Source of the DNA: a virus
Reading direction: 5' to 3' (one strand)
DNA length: 31,358 nucleotides
Virus record (IMG/VR): IMGVR_UViG_3300036859_000347
Coordinates: 1-31,358 of that record
Of the stretch, positions 22,517 to 30,005 are shown one piece after another (within the stretch, counting starts at the first letter, position 1; every line of letters begins with the position of its first letter). Both the position numbers and the translations under genes were made by a program. Under the pieces are notes generated by a model. That model made no database searches and had not been told where the DNA came from. It saw only the letters and a program-made list of their open reading frames with translations.

Positions 22517-23400
22517 GGCGCTCCTTGGGGTGGCCAGCAGCGGTGGCACCACGTGGCTTGGTGGCGCTCTGTGGCTTGGGCGGCGGTGAGGTGGTGGCCG
22601 GTGCGGGTAGCCCTCCGGCAGGCGGTGACGGCTTCGGTGGCGGCCGGGTCGATGCGGTGGGCTTCGACGCGGCGGCGGTGGGTGGCGATCCACACGTCGT
22701 CGTCTGGCGCGGGTCCGGCGGGCGGCGGTGGGTCGGGGTCGTCTGGTGGCCGGTCGGGTGGGGCTGGGCGTAGGGCGGCGCGTGCTTGGGCGGCGCGGCG
22801 TCGGTTCAGGTCGAGCTGGGCGTCGGTGAGCTGGCCGATGGCGGGCAGGGTGCGCCAGTCGGGGTTGTCGTCGGCGGTGGGTGAGGGTGGTTGGGGGGCG
22901 GCCGCGCCGCCCGGCGAAGCGGGCGGCCGTCCCCCTTCCCCTCCTTTAGGAGGGGGGAAGGGAAGGGGAGAGCGTCCGTCCCGCGTCGTGTCCCGTGGTC
23001 CGTCCCGCGTCTGTCCCGCGTCGTGTCCCGGCGGGACATGGGGTCTACCTGCTTTTCTTCTGGCGTCCTGTGCGGCGCGCCAGCGGGCTTTCCGATCGGC
23101 TTCGGCCTTGCGCCTGGCGCGGGCCTTCTCGGCGGTCGGGTTGCCCATTCCGAAGTACCTGACGTCCCGATACCCCGCCTCTTCGGTCGACCAGAGACCG
23201 ACAGCGGCCAGCTTCGCAACCCACTCTGGCGTGCCGTACATCGTCGCGACCTCAGCTGGTATCACCGCGTCTGCGATGTTGCCGTTGCTGATGTTGCGCG
23301 CGATCCAGGCACCACAGCAGACGTAGAGTCCCGATGCGGCCTTGCCGGCCCGGACAACCTCGGGCCAGGTGTCAAAGGAGTCGTCGAGCCAGTAAGCCAC
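22513..23400 (-). CDS. Replication initiator-like wHTH protein
   Basis: 295 aa from the GTG at 23400, picked because an AAGGGGGG ribosome site lies just upstream and relatives start with an AYW..DDSF-type strand. Upstream in-frame starts (TTG 23493, ATG 23484) lack one. Residues 1-85 (DTWPEVVRAGKAASGLYVCC, then NIADAVIPAEVATMYGTPEW, VAKLAAVGLWSTEE) form the winged-helix domain of phage replication initiator/helicase-loader proteins. A basic helix (EKARARRKAEADRKARW) and a long Pro/Gly-rich disordered linker follow, then a small C-terminal helical region with CHRCW. The 104-base upstream gap may hold its control region. Confidence 0.75.
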   Translation of the reverse strand: MAYWLDDSFDTWPEVVRAGKAASGLYVCCGAWIARNISNGNIADAVIPAEVATMYGTPEWVAKLAAVGLWSTEEAGYRDVRYFGMGNPTAEKARARRKAEADRKARWRAAQDARRKAGRPHVPPGHDAGQTRDGPRDTTRDGRSPLPFPPPKGGEGGRPPASPGGAAAPQPPSPTADDNPDWRTLPAIGQLTDAQLDLNRRRAAQARAALRPAPPDRPPDDPDPPPPAGPAPDDDVWIATHRRRVEAHRIDPAATEAVTACRRATRTGHHLTAAQATERHQATWCHRCWPPQGAP

Positions 23401-23504
23401 TGGCCCCCCTTGCTTGATCGATTGCGATGGATGGTGCTGGTGTACGCCGGGAGCCCCGGCGTGAATTGAAGCCGAGGCGGTCATGTCTTGCAATGTCAGA
23501 TTGC
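23401..23504. other. Noncoding gap with two inverted repeats before initiator gene
   Basis: The only sizeable gap in the early operon, visibly less GC-rich than its surroundings. It contains a perfect 8-bp inverted repeat with a 3-base spacer (23444-23451 / 23455-23462, ACGCCGGG and CCCGGCGT) and GCAAT-5-ATTGC at 23490-23504, with another ATTGC at 23421. Possible operator, promoter region or replication-origin element. No convincing -35/-10 pair was found on either strand. Confidence 0.55.
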
Positions 23505-23786
23505 TTAGCCGGTGGCCACCTCCTCGACGGGCGGCGGGGAGATCAGGTCAGCGAGGGCGCCGAGGGCGATGGTCGCCTGGGTGGTCGCCTCACCCCGCGA
23601 CATCGGGTGGTAGGTCAGGACCATGAGCGCATCGGTGGCCTTGCCGTGGGCCTCGTCGGAGCGCAGCCAGGCGGCGATGGCGGGGAGTGCGGCGTCGGCC
23701 GCGCGGAGCTCGCACCACCTCGGGCCGGGGTGCGAGCAGGGTTCGCCTGCCCCGATGGCACGGGCCAGCTGGTCGCGCACCGTCAT
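23505..23786 (-). CDS. Small helical hypothetical protein
   Basis: 93 aa, ATG in an ATGA overlap, ending in TAA, unlike most neighbours. It is largely helical: MTVRDQLARAIGAGEPC, LRAADAALPAIAAWLRSDEA, HGKATDALMVLTYHPMS, TQATIALGALADLISPP. Two Cys (GEPCSHPG and RWCELR) are close together, but a full zinc site is not evident. It lies between the DnaB-N protein and the initiator gap, so a replication-related role is possible but unproven. Confidence 0.7.
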   Translation of the reverse strand: MTVRDQLARAIGAGEPCSHPGPRWCELRAADAALPAIAAWLRSDEAHGKATDALMVLTYHPMSRGEATTQATIALGALADLISPPPVEEVATG

Positions 23787-24043
23787 GGTCGCGCCACCAG
23801 CGCGCGCAGATATTCGACTCCGCCGACCTCGGGCAGCTGGTCGCGGTCGTCGAGTGTGGCGGCGACGGTGATCGGGTCGACGACGCCCCCGTCCGCGACG
23901 AGGGTGGCGATGGCCCCGAAGATGATGGCGTTGGCCCGGTCGGTGAAGTCGCCGGGTTGGATGACCCGCACGAAGGACTTCGCAGCCCACTCGGGGCCGG
24001 TCATGGATTCGGCGAGTATGCGGCGCTGAAGGAGCGCGTTCAT
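23783..24043 (-). CDS. Free-standing DnaB N-terminal domain protein
   Basis: 86 aa, ATG in an ATGA overlap. The sequence reads as the helical N-terminal domain of DnaB helicases: an early LLQRRILAESM helix, FVRVIQPGDFTDRANAIIFG (compare the DF....H..I...I segment), ATLVADGGVVDPITVAATLD (DPVTV.. L), and QLPEVGGVEYLRALVA (GG..YL..L). The ATPase domain is completely absent, and the next gene starts at once. The N-domain of DnaB mediates ring assembly and primase contact, so this protein may interact with a host or phage DnaB or DnaG. It could also be a remnant. Confidence 0.78.
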   Translation of the reverse strand: MNALLQRRILAESMTGPEWAAKSFVRVIQPGDFTDRANAIIFGAIATLVADGGVVDPITVAATLDDRDQLPEVGGVEYLRALVARP

Positions 24044-24243
24044 CGGGATACCTCCGGGGTGTAGGCGCACCAATCGTCGGCGTGCTGGGCGCGCCGGCGG
24101 CACAGAGTGGGGTCGGTGCACTGGTGGTCGTCGCCGACGGGCTCCAGCTCGCCCTGGTCGGCGTGGCCGCAGGCGCGGCAGCGCTTGATGATGGGCAGCT
24201 CGACGGTGGGGCCGTGGACGGGGTGGCGGCGGAGTACGCGCAT
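24040..24243 (-). CDS. Small Cys-rich zinc-finger-like protein
   Basis: 67 aa, ATG directly abutting the preceding TAG. CRACGHADQGELEPV is followed by a CTDPTLC and a final DDWCAYTP, giving CxxC then C(x5)C and a further Cys, consistent with one or two zinc sites. The N-terminus is basic (MRVLRRHPVHG). Nothing more specific is recognised. Confidence 0.7.
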   Translation of the reverse strand: MRVLRRHPVHGPTVELPIIKRCRACGHADQGELEPVGDDHQCTDPTLCRRRAQHADDWCAYTPEVSR

Positions 24244-24435
24244 CTAGTCGTCCTGCGGGTCGTAGCGGGCGGTGTGGGCGTGCTGGGCCTCGGCGAGCTG
24301 CCGGTGGTGTTCGGCGACGGCGACCGGGTCGTGAGAGGCGTTCTTGGCCACGATGTGGCAGTGGACGCACGTGCCGGGCGCGGCCGGGTCCTCGTGGTAG
24401 GTGTGCGGGGCGGGGCTGGGGCGGCCGCGGGTCAT
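24244..24435 (-). CDS. Small His/Cys protein, putative zinc-binding
   Basis: 63 aa, ATG in an ATGA overlap, TAG stop. CVHCHIVAKNASHDP resembles half of a zinc site, followed by an Ala/His-rich helix (VAVAEHHRQLAEAQHAH). The N-terminus is Pro-rich. No family is identified. The spacing and coupling support a real gene. Confidence 0.66.
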   Translation of the reverse strand: MTRGRPSPAPHTYHEDPAAPGTCVHCHIVAKNASHDPVAVAEHHRQLAEAQHAHTARYDPQDD

Positions 24436-24794
24436 GGCATGAGCCGGTCGTCGATGGGGTCAACCACGGGCTGCTCGAGGTAGCGCACCGTCTTGCCACG
24501 CGCGAGTGCGTACTCCAGCTCCGAGCGCGTCGACGAGCCGATGTAGCCGCCGACGTTGAGGATCAGCACCTCGTCCGCGAGGTCGATCTTCCGCTTGTGC
24601 AGCTCGTCAAGCCGGTCCTTGAGCGCTTCCAGCTCGTCGGCGGGTAGGCCGTCCCACAGCTCGTGGTCGGAGCGGAGGTCGCAGCCGATGGAGAGCACGA
24701 TTCGGCCAGCCACGGTCTCGCGGAGGTTGGCCTCGCGGAAGGCGCCGCCGAAGCGGGTGGAGCCGCAGAGGCAGACGATCGTTGGTCGCGTCAT
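24432..24794 (-). CDS. Nucleoside 2-deoxyribosyltransferase-like protein
   Basis: 120 aa, ATG in an ATGA overlap. The N-terminal strand and loop IVCLCGSTRFGGAFREA carries the GSTRF motif (11-15). The middle has DLADEVLILNVGGYIGSSTR, and SELEYALARGKTVRYLE closes the Rossmann-like half. The arrangement (Gly-Ser/Thr loop, Asp-Glu, GG.IG.ST..E) matches the nucleoside 2-deoxyribosyltransferase superfamily, which cleaves or exchanges N-glycosidic bonds of deoxyribonucleosides. In a phage it may salvage nucleotides or act on nucleotide-derived signals; the substrate is unknown. Confidence 0.78.
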   Translation of the reverse strand: MTRPTIVCLCGSTRFGGAFREANLRETVAGRIVLSIGCDLRSDHELWDGLPADELEALKDRLDELHKRKIDLADEVLILNVGGYIGSSTRSELEYALARGKTVRYLEQPVVDPIDDRLMP

Positions 24795-25171
24795 GGCGTG
24801 GTCCTTGCGTAGTCGCGGGCGATGGTGGCGCCGACGTGGAGCCACCGCAGCGCGAGGCGCTGCTCGCGCCGTGACATGAGGAGCGTGTGGCTGCCGGGGA
24901 GCCGGTACTCCTCGATGGCCTGGGCAATCTCCTCGGCCATCCGGGCCCGGGCCGGCGCGTCGTCGGTGGGCGCGAGGCTGGCCATGAGTAGCCGCCGCAG
25001 CTCGTCCACCTCGGCGAGCAGGGCCGGTACGTCGCGGCCGGAGTCGATGCACGCGGCTGCGTACCGCTGGGCCTGCCCGATGGTGCCCGCGGTCCGGCAG
25101 GCGTCCGCCTCAGCGTCCATCTTCGCGGCGCGGGCCTTGATGGCGGCGAGGTCGCGGTCGAGATTGCTCAT
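24791..25171 (-). CDS. Helical hypothetical protein
   Basis: 126 aa, ATG in an ATGA overlap. Long helices dominate: LDRDLAAIKARAAKMDAEAD, then PALLAEVDELRRLLMASLAP, MAEEIAQAIEEYRL, and a C-terminal RREQRLALRWLHVGATIARD. Heptad-like spacing in the first half suggests a coiled coil. It has two Cys but no zinc pattern. Many actinophages carry similar proteins in the early region. Function unknown. Confidence 0.72.
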   Translation of the reverse strand: MSNLDRDLAAIKARAAKMDAEADACRTAGTIGQAQRYAAACIDSGRDVPALLAEVDELRRLLMASLAPTDDAPARARMAEEIAQAIEEYRLPGSHTLLMSRREQRLALRWLHVGATIARDYARTTP

Positions 25172-25410
25172 GTCGTCCTCAGCCGGATCTGCACGGTGAC
25201 GGGGATAAGCGAGCCGGGGCAGCGCTCCGGAGCGCCGTGGGTGGGGACCGGCTGCGCGTACCGGCGGTCGCAGGTGAGGCAGGCGAAGGCGTCCCACTCC
25301 TCGAGGAGTACGGCGCTGCCCGTGCCGGTGGCCGGCGTGGGGAACGCGTCGGAGAGCTGGGCGAGCTTCTCGGCGGTGCCCTCGGGGATGATGTCGGCGG
25401 TGTCAGGCAT
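25168..25410 (-). CDS. Small protein with CxxC zinc-like motif
   Basis: 80 aa, ATG with an 8-base overlap with the upstream stop. An N-terminal helix (AEKLAQLSDAFPTPATG) is followed by AFACLTCDRRYAQPVPTHGA, then CPGSLIPVTVQIRL. CxxC plus a later Cys and a His could bind one zinc. No family is recognised. Confidence 0.7.
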   Translation of the reverse strand: MPDTADIIPEGTAEKLAQLSDAFPTPATGTGSAVLLEEWDAFACLTCDRRYAQPVPTHGAPERCPGSLIPVTVQIRLRTT

Positions 25411-25735
25411 CGGCGGCCGCCTTGCGTCGGCGCGGCTTCGACGGGGGGAAGCACGTGGGGCAGGCGACGGCGCCGAGGTGGTCGGCCCAGCTGGCGGACA
25501 TGTGCGAGCACGCGGTGGTCGGGGTCTCGCCGTCCTTGGGTGCGGGGTGGCACTTTGGCGCGACCACCGTGGTGCGCTTGACGTCGACCGCCGCGCCCCG
25601 GCGCATCTTCGTGACGCCCTGGGCGACGTCGATGAGGTAGCTGGCGGCGCGGTGGGCGACCGCGCCAGCACCGACGGGGCGCTCCACGGCCACGTCGGCG
25701 TAGGCGAAGATCTCGCGGGGCAGCGGGTGGGTCAT
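25403..25735 (-). CDS. Hypothetical protein with C-terminal CxxC
   Basis: 110 aa, ATG in an ATGA overlap. The first half is a short alpha/beta region (EIFAYADVAVERPVGAGAVA, HRAASYLIDVAQGVTKMRRG). The second half has APKCHPAPKDG, ACSHMSASW and ACPTCFPPSKPRRRK, suggesting a zinc knuckle with a basic tail. It could bind nucleic acid, but the family is unknown. Confidence 0.7.
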   Translation of the reverse strand: MTHPLPREIFAYADVAVERPVGAGAVAHRAASYLIDVAQGVTKMRRGAAVDVKRTTVVAPKCHPAPKDGETPTTACSHMSASWADHLGAVACPTCFPPSKPRRRKAAADA

Positions 25736-26004
25736 GGGCTCCTCCGGAAACGTGGCGCTCTCGGGCAGGCGGCGAAGTGGCTCTTGTGCAGGGTGGTGGT
25801 GCGGCCGAACCGCTCGGCGACGCTGAGGACGCGGTAGAGGGGTGCGCGGTCGCGGCCGCGGAGGACCAGCTCGACGTTCCCGCCGCCGGCGGGGTCCGGG
25901 CTGGCGTTGATCGGCGCCAGCTTGGTGGTGCGCTCGTGCTCGGCCCAAAGGAACTCCACGCCGCATACGCATTTCTCGGTGGGGTAGCCGCCGGGGACGC
26001 TCAC
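25732..26004 (-). CDS. Hypothetical Cys/His protein
   Basis: 90 aa, GTG start in a GTGA overlap. KCVCGVEFLWAEHERTTKLA carries CxC plus His, and the end holds HKSHFAACP. In between, LVLRGRDRAPLYRVLSVAER is beta-rich. A zinc site built from the CxC pair and the HxxHxxxC-like end is plausible. The C-terminus is basic. No family is recognised. Confidence 0.7.
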   Translation of the reverse strand: MSVPGGYPTEKCVCGVEFLWAEHERTTKLAPINASPDPAGGGNVELVLRGRDRAPLYRVLSVAERFGRTTTLHKSHFAACPRAPRFRRSP

Positions 26005-26195
26005 GCGGCCCTCCGTTTCCTGCCCGGCCGGTGCCCGACGTGGTACCAGCCGCAGTCACAGCGATATGGCTCCAGGGCGCCGTAGGCCGCGCCCCGGGCG
26101 ACGAGGCGGGCCACGTGGCGCCAGGCCGCGCCGGTGGTGCGGTGCCGCATTTTGGTGCCGCAGCCGCGGCCCTTCGTGCGCGTCGGGCGGCTCAC
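26001..26195 (-). CDS. Small basic Cys protein
   Basis: 64 aa, GTG start in a GTGA overlap, very rich in Arg (GTKMRHRTTGAAWRHVARLV). A YRCDCGWYHVGHRPGRKRR end gives CxC followed by His residues, typical of short DNA- or RNA-binding zinc knuckles found in actinobacteria and their phages. Likely to bind nucleic acid; the target is unknown. Confidence 0.7.
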   Translation of the reverse strand: MSRPTRTKGRGCGTKMRHRTTGAAWRHVARLVARGAAYGALEPYRCDCGWYHVGHRPGRKRRAA

Positions 26196-26632
26196 AGCTG
26201 GTCCTCCGTCCTGGTGACGTGCCAGCCGGAGTCGGTGAGCTGGTAGCGGGCGGCGGCCAGCTCCTCCTCGACCTGTGCCAGGGCCCCGGTCTGCTCTGTT
26301 AGCTGGGCCTCCAGTTGGTCCACCCGTGCGCGCAGGCCGGCGTTCTCGACCTCGGCGCTGTCCGCACGGGCCCGCTCCGCACGGGCCCGCATGGCGTGGT
26401 CCTGGGCGGTGCCCTCGGCGTCGACGAGCGCCTGGGCGACCACGCCGAGCTGCTCGTCGCGGCGGTCAATCTCCGCACCCAGCTCGGCGCGCAGGGCCTC
26501 GACCCGGATGAGCTCGCCGAGCAGCGCCTCGATGGTGTCGGCGGCCGCGGTGACCCCGGCGCTGAGAAGGAGATCGGTGATCCGGAGGTCGCGCAGGTGG
26601 TTGTGCGCGGCGTCGAGGTCGGCCGGCGTCAT
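26192..26632 (-). CDS. Coiled-coil hypothetical protein
   Basis: 146 aa, ATG in an ATGA overlap. From residue about 30 onward it is nearly continuous helix with heptads (LGELIRVEALRAELGAEIDR, then RARAERARADSAEVENAGLR, RVDQLEAQLTEQTGALAQVE). There is no Cys cluster and no membrane helix. Such coiled coils are usually oligomerising accessory proteins. It lies downstream of the helicase operon pair. No family is recognised. Confidence 0.74.
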   Translation of the reverse strand: MTPADLDAAHNHLRDLRITDLLLSAGVTAAADTIEALLGELIRVEALRAELGAEIDRRDEQLGVVAQALVDAEGTAQDHAMRARAERARADSAEVENAGLRARVDQLEAQLTEQTGALAQVEEELAAARYQLTDSGWHVTRTEDQL

Positions 26633-26943
26633 TGCGTGCCCCACTGGGCTTCGCGGGAGCAGGTGACGCAATGGTTGTGGCGGACGGTCCGCGGTTGGCG
26701 GCCGGCCCACGAGATCGGCAGGTCTTTGCCGCAGACGACGCACCGGCCGACCGGCCCTGGCGCGGAAGCAGGGCGGAGGCCGAGGGCGTCGATCTGGTCG
26801 CGCAGCCACGCCTGCGGGTCGGGCTGGCCGAGGGCCCAGACGGCGAGGTTGGCCCGGGCCTTCGCTCGGGCGGCCTCGTCGGGGGTGCCGACGGTGCGCA
26901 TCGCGAGGCCCTGCTCGGCCATGTCGACGGTGCGCCTAGGCAT
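26629..26943 (-). CDS. Small protein with four-Cys zinc finger
   Basis: 104 aa, ATG overlapping the helicase stop by 8 bases. The N-terminal half is helical (EAARAKARANLAVWALGQPD). The C-terminal half holds RCVVCGKDLPISWAGRQP followed by HNHCVTCSREAQ, a clear CxxC...CxxC zinc finger. Coupling to the helicase suggests a possible DNA-repair or recombination accessory role, by inference only. Confidence 0.74.
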   Translation of the reverse strand: MPRRTVDMAEQGLAMRTVGTPDEAARAKARANLAVWALGQPDPQAWLRDQIDALGLRPASAPGPVGRCVVCGKDLPISWAGRQPRTVRHNHCVTCSREAQWGTQ

Positions 26944-28606
26944 GGGTCACCGCCCCGATGCGCCGGCGCACGAGGGCCGCGTACTCGTCCTGCGGGATGC
27001 CAGCGTTGGCGGAGTGCCGCTCGGGCATCAGCGCGCAGGTGCACTCCTGCCACGGGTGGGTGCAGCGCAGGCAGTAGAGGGAGAGCAGGGTGCCGTCGGG
27101 GCCGGGCTCGACCACGTCGGCGTCGTCGTGCTCCGGAGCGGGCGCCGGCGCGGGCCGGCCGGCGGGCACGTACCGGTCGACCCACGCCAGGCCCTCACGG
27201 TCGAGCTGGAGCTTGGCCCGGGTGACCGTGACATAGGCCAACATCGCATCGGCCCGCTCGACCTCGCCGCGCACACCGGGCGCGAGAGGCTTGGGCTCGC
27301 GGAAGTCCGTCGCGACCGCGACGGAGCTCCACTCGCGGCCCTTCGCGCCGTGCGCGGTCGAGACCACCACGTCAGCGGCGTCCTCCGATACCAGATGCTC
27401 GACGATGCCGAGGACCCGGTCCGGGCCGTGCTTGTCGATGAGGTCGACCATGAGCCGCAGGTCCGACGCGGACTCGTCGAGCGCGACGAACGTGCGCACC
27501 TCATGCCAGCTGGAGAACGCGAGCAGCTCGGGGTGGTCGCAGCCGCGGCCGGCCTGCAGGTCGCGGGCGGCCCGGGCGAGGGAGGCAATGTCCTTGCCAA
27601 CCCGGCCCACGAGGGCCGGCCGGCGACCCGCAGCGGCGGCGTCGAGGACGCGGGAGAGCGCGGCCCCGTTGGTGCGGCACAGGACCGCGGCCGGCTCGGC
27701 CAGGTCGCCCACGACGGACGGGATCGAGGCCAGGCCGCGCACCCGGATGTCGGCCCGCAAGATCGACAGCCATTTGTTGGCCTCGTCCGCGATCGCGTCG
27801 CCGAACCGGAACGACTGGGTGAGCGCGAGGCGGCGTCCGTCGAATGTGGACATGGCGTCGACGGCGCCGCGCCAGGCGTAGAGCTGCTGGCACCGGTCGC
27901 CAACGAGGACGACCTGGGCGTCGGTCTGGTAGCCGACGATGGCCTGCACGACCGGGTTGAGGTCCTGGGCCTCGTCGACGAACAGCACGTCGAAGGAGAG
28001 GACGGGTAGGCCCAACTGAAAGATCTTGAGGTAGTGGTCGTGCTCGAAGCGCAGCTGCCCGGCCTCGTTCTGGATGTCAGCCCACGCCTTGCGCGCGTAG
28101 GGCAGGACGGCCTGGGCGAGCGCGGCCCGCTCGGGCGGTAGCTCGAGTCCGGTGCTGACCGGGATGTGCCGGGCGGTCACCTCGTCGTCGGCGGAGTGGC
28201 AGAACCGGCCCACGGTGGCGACCGCGATGCGGGCCAGCTGCTGCGGTGACAGCGGGGGCAGGTCGGCGCTAAGGCGCGCGGGCTCGCGGATGCCGAGGAT
28301 CTGCGCGACCCGCTGGGCGGGGATGCGGGGGCCGCCGAGGCGGTGCCGGTAGCGGGTCGCGACCGGGCCGTAGGCCATCCCGTGAGAGGTCATGCACGCC
28401 ACCGACGTCGGGAAGCTCGCGGCGGCGTCCTCCTTGATGGCCCGGTTGTAGGCCAGGTAGGCGCACGTCCCGTGGGTCATGGCGGCCAGCATCCGCAGGG
28501 TGGAGGTCTTGCCCGAACCGGCGGCGGCGTCGATGACGAGGCGCTGCCCGTTGTCGAAGGCGTCGAGGATCTGCTGCTGCTCTTCGGTGGGTTTGAGGGT
28601 GCTCAT
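26936..28606 (-). CDS. UvrD/Rep-like superfamily 1 DNA helicase
   Basis: 556 aa, ATG in an ATGA overlap with the ATPase gene. Motifs: Q-tip region EEQQQILDAFDNG, Walker A AAAGSGKTST (27-36), Ia-like AYLAYNRAIKEDA, Walker B VLFVDEAQDLNPV (DEAQD 211-215), motif III GDRCQQLYAWRGA (236-248), IV TQSFRFGD, V STAHGAKGREW (416-426) and VI AYVTVTRAK (457-465). All catalytic positions are present. It is shorter than cellular UvrD. A C-terminal YCLRCTHPWQECTC cluster (C512, C515, C522, C524) adds a probable zinc site. It probably unwinds DNA for phage replication or recombination with the adjacent Sak4-like ATPase. Confidence 0.9.
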   Translation of the reverse strand: MSTLKPTEEQQQILDAFDNGQRLVIDAAAGSGKTSTLRMLAAMTHGTCAYLAYNRAIKEDAAASFPTSVACMTSHGMAYGPVATRYRHRLGGPRIPAQRVAQILGIREPARLSADLPPLSPQQLARIAVATVGRFCHSADDEVTARHIPVSTGLELPPERAALAQAVLPYARKAWADIQNEAGQLRFEHDHYLKIFQLGLPVLSFDVLFVDEAQDLNPVVQAIVGYQTDAQVVLVGDRCQQLYAWRGAVDAMSTFDGRRLALTQSFRFGDAIADEANKWLSILRADIRVRGLASIPSVVGDLAEPAAVLCRTNGAALSRVLDAAAAGRRPALVGRVGKDIASLARAARDLQAGRGCDHPELLAFSSWHEVRTFVALDESASDLRLMVDLIDKHGPDRVLGIVEHLVSEDAADVVVSTAHGAKGREWSSVAVATDFREPKPLAPGVRGEVERADAMLAYVTVTRAKLQLDREGLAWVDRYVPAGRPAPAPAPEHDDADVVEPGPDGTLLSLYCLRCTHPWQECTCALMPERHSANAGIPQDEYAALVRRRIGAVTHA

Positions 28607-29655
28607 GCTGCTGCGGCCTCGCTCTCGACCGCCGGGTTGTTCTGGCGGATGTAGGAGTCGAGCTTGCGCATCACCTTTTGGAATTCGGCGGCGGTCAGCT
28701 CCTTTGTGGATTCGACGCGACGGCCGATGGCCTCGCTTATGTAGGCCAGGCCCTTCTCGCGGTCGGCTAGCTCGGCCTCGCGGAGCGCGCCGTGCAGCGC
28801 CTTCTGCCGCTGCTCGGTCATCTCGCCCGGCGGGGCCGGTTCGGGCTCGATCGGGTTGGGGTTGACCAGATCGCGTACGTGGGCGGTGGCCGGGTCACAC
28901 CGCAGGGCCTCGAAGATCAGCCACTCCAGCGACCAGTCCGCGTCGAGCTTCTTCGGCTCGTCGATGCCAGGACGGATGCCGGTGTGCACCGAGCGAGCGC
29001 CGATGACCGTGGGCCGCGCGTCGCGGGCCAGCCGCAGCCATAGGGTGGCGTCGAACGCCAGACTCTTCTGACCCTCCACTTTGTACTCTTTGGTGTTCTC
29101 GATCGGCCGGCCGGCCGTATCGAGGGCAGCCACGTCCTTGCCGCGGGCAGTGAGGAGCACGATGCCCGGGAAGGTGATGAGCAAGGTCATCAGCCGGCGG
29201 TGGCGGGCGGTCGCGTCGTTCCACAGGTCCATCGAGATCTGGACCTCCTCGTCGGCGCCGGGGACACGCTTGCCCTTGCTGGCCAGCCGCCTACGCGCGC
29301 GCTCACCGGCCCAGTCCTTGAGCAACTCCCACTCGGCCGTGACCGAGTCGATGACGAGCACGACGGGCGGCTCGCCCGCCTCAGCCGCCCGCGCGGCCTC
29401 GGCCTTGATCTCGACGACGCTGGCGAGGATCGCGCCGAAGCTGCCGTCGTGCTCGACGACGCAGTAGCGCACGCCGGGGATCGCGCCGTACTCGTCGGCG
29501 GAGCCCTCGCCCAGGTCGATCCAGTAGGTCTGGCCGACGCGGGGCGACGCGGACAGCACGGCGCAGGCCCAGCTCTTGCCGGACTTCTCGCCGCCCTCGA
29601 TGAGGATCAGCGGCCACGGCACGCGGCCGGTTGGGGGTCGGGTCTTCAGGGTCAT
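28603..29655 (-). CDS. Sak4/RecA-like phage ATPase
   Basis: 350 aa, ATG in an ATGA overlap. Walker A IEGGEKSGKSWA (22-28) and Walker B PPVVLVIDSV (D103), then IENTKEYKVEGQKSLAFDAT and LWLRLARD, match the AAA_24/Sak4 type of single-strand annealing-associated RecA-like ATPase of phages. The last 60 residues (KELTAAEFQKVMRKLDSY) are a helical tail. It is expected to promote homologous recombination or strand annealing during replication. It is followed immediately by the SF1 helicase, a pairing that supports a joint recombination/replication role. Confidence 0.82.
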   Translation of the reverse strand: MTLKTRPPTGRVPWPLILIEGGEKSGKSWACAVLSASPRVGQTYWIDLGEGSADEYGAIPGVRYCVVEHDGSFGAILASVVEIKAEAARAAEAGEPPVVLVIDSVTAEWELLKDWAGERARRRLASKGKRVPGADEEVQISMDLWNDATARHRRLMTLLITFPGIVLLTARGKDVAALDTAGRPIENTKEYKVEGQKSLAFDATLWLRLARDARPTVIGARSVHTGIRPGIDEPKKLDADWSLEWLIFEALRCDPATAHVRDLVNPNPIEPEPAPPGEMTEQRQKALHGALREAELADREKGLAYISEAIGRRVESTKELTAAEFQKVMRKLDSYIRQNNPAVESEAAAA

Positions 29656-30005
29656 CGTGGGTCTCCGAGGGGGAACAGGTGTGGGGCGCAGTGGGCGCAG
29701 ATGCGGCCGGCCGCGTCCGCGCACATGACGTGGACGGGCCCGGTCGGCGCGGGCAGCTCGCCGCCGTAGACGGCGAGCGCCTTGGCCAAGTCGGTTTCCA
29801 GGCCGCGGATGGTGTCGGCCTGGTCGACGACGCGCTGCTGGACCGGCGCCAGCTCGGCGCGGGCCTGGTCCCGCTCGCCGATGGCGTGGAGGTAGTCGGC
29901 GCGATGGCCCTGGGCGACGGTGGTCAGGTGGTCGATCTCGGCGCACAGCCGTGCTACCGCAGTGACTGGGACGCGCTGGGGGCGCCGGCGAAGAGACCAC
30001 CTCAT
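29652..30005 (-). CDS. Coiled-coil protein with C-terminal Cys pair
   Basis: 117 aa, ATG in an ATGA overlap. A basic start (MRWSLRRRPQRVP) leads into a coiled coil (ARLCAEIDHLTTVAQGHRAD, then RAELAPVQQRVVDQADTIRG, LETDLAKALAVYGG). The end reads VHVMCADAAGRICAHCAPHL, with C...CxxC that may bind zinc. Function unknown. Confidence 0.73.
   Translation of the reverse strand: MRWSLRRRPQRVPVTAVARLCAEIDHLTTVAQGHRADYLHAIGERDQARAELAPVQQRVVDQADTIRGLETDLAKALAVYGGELPAPTGPVHVMCADAAGRICAHCAPHLFPLGDPR

Noticed and set aside
23401-23493. Longer N-terminus of the initiator (TTG 23493 or ATG 23484)
   Set aside because: No ribosome site precedes either start, the added residues are low-complexity, and the GTG at 23400 has AAGGGGGG and the family-like opening.
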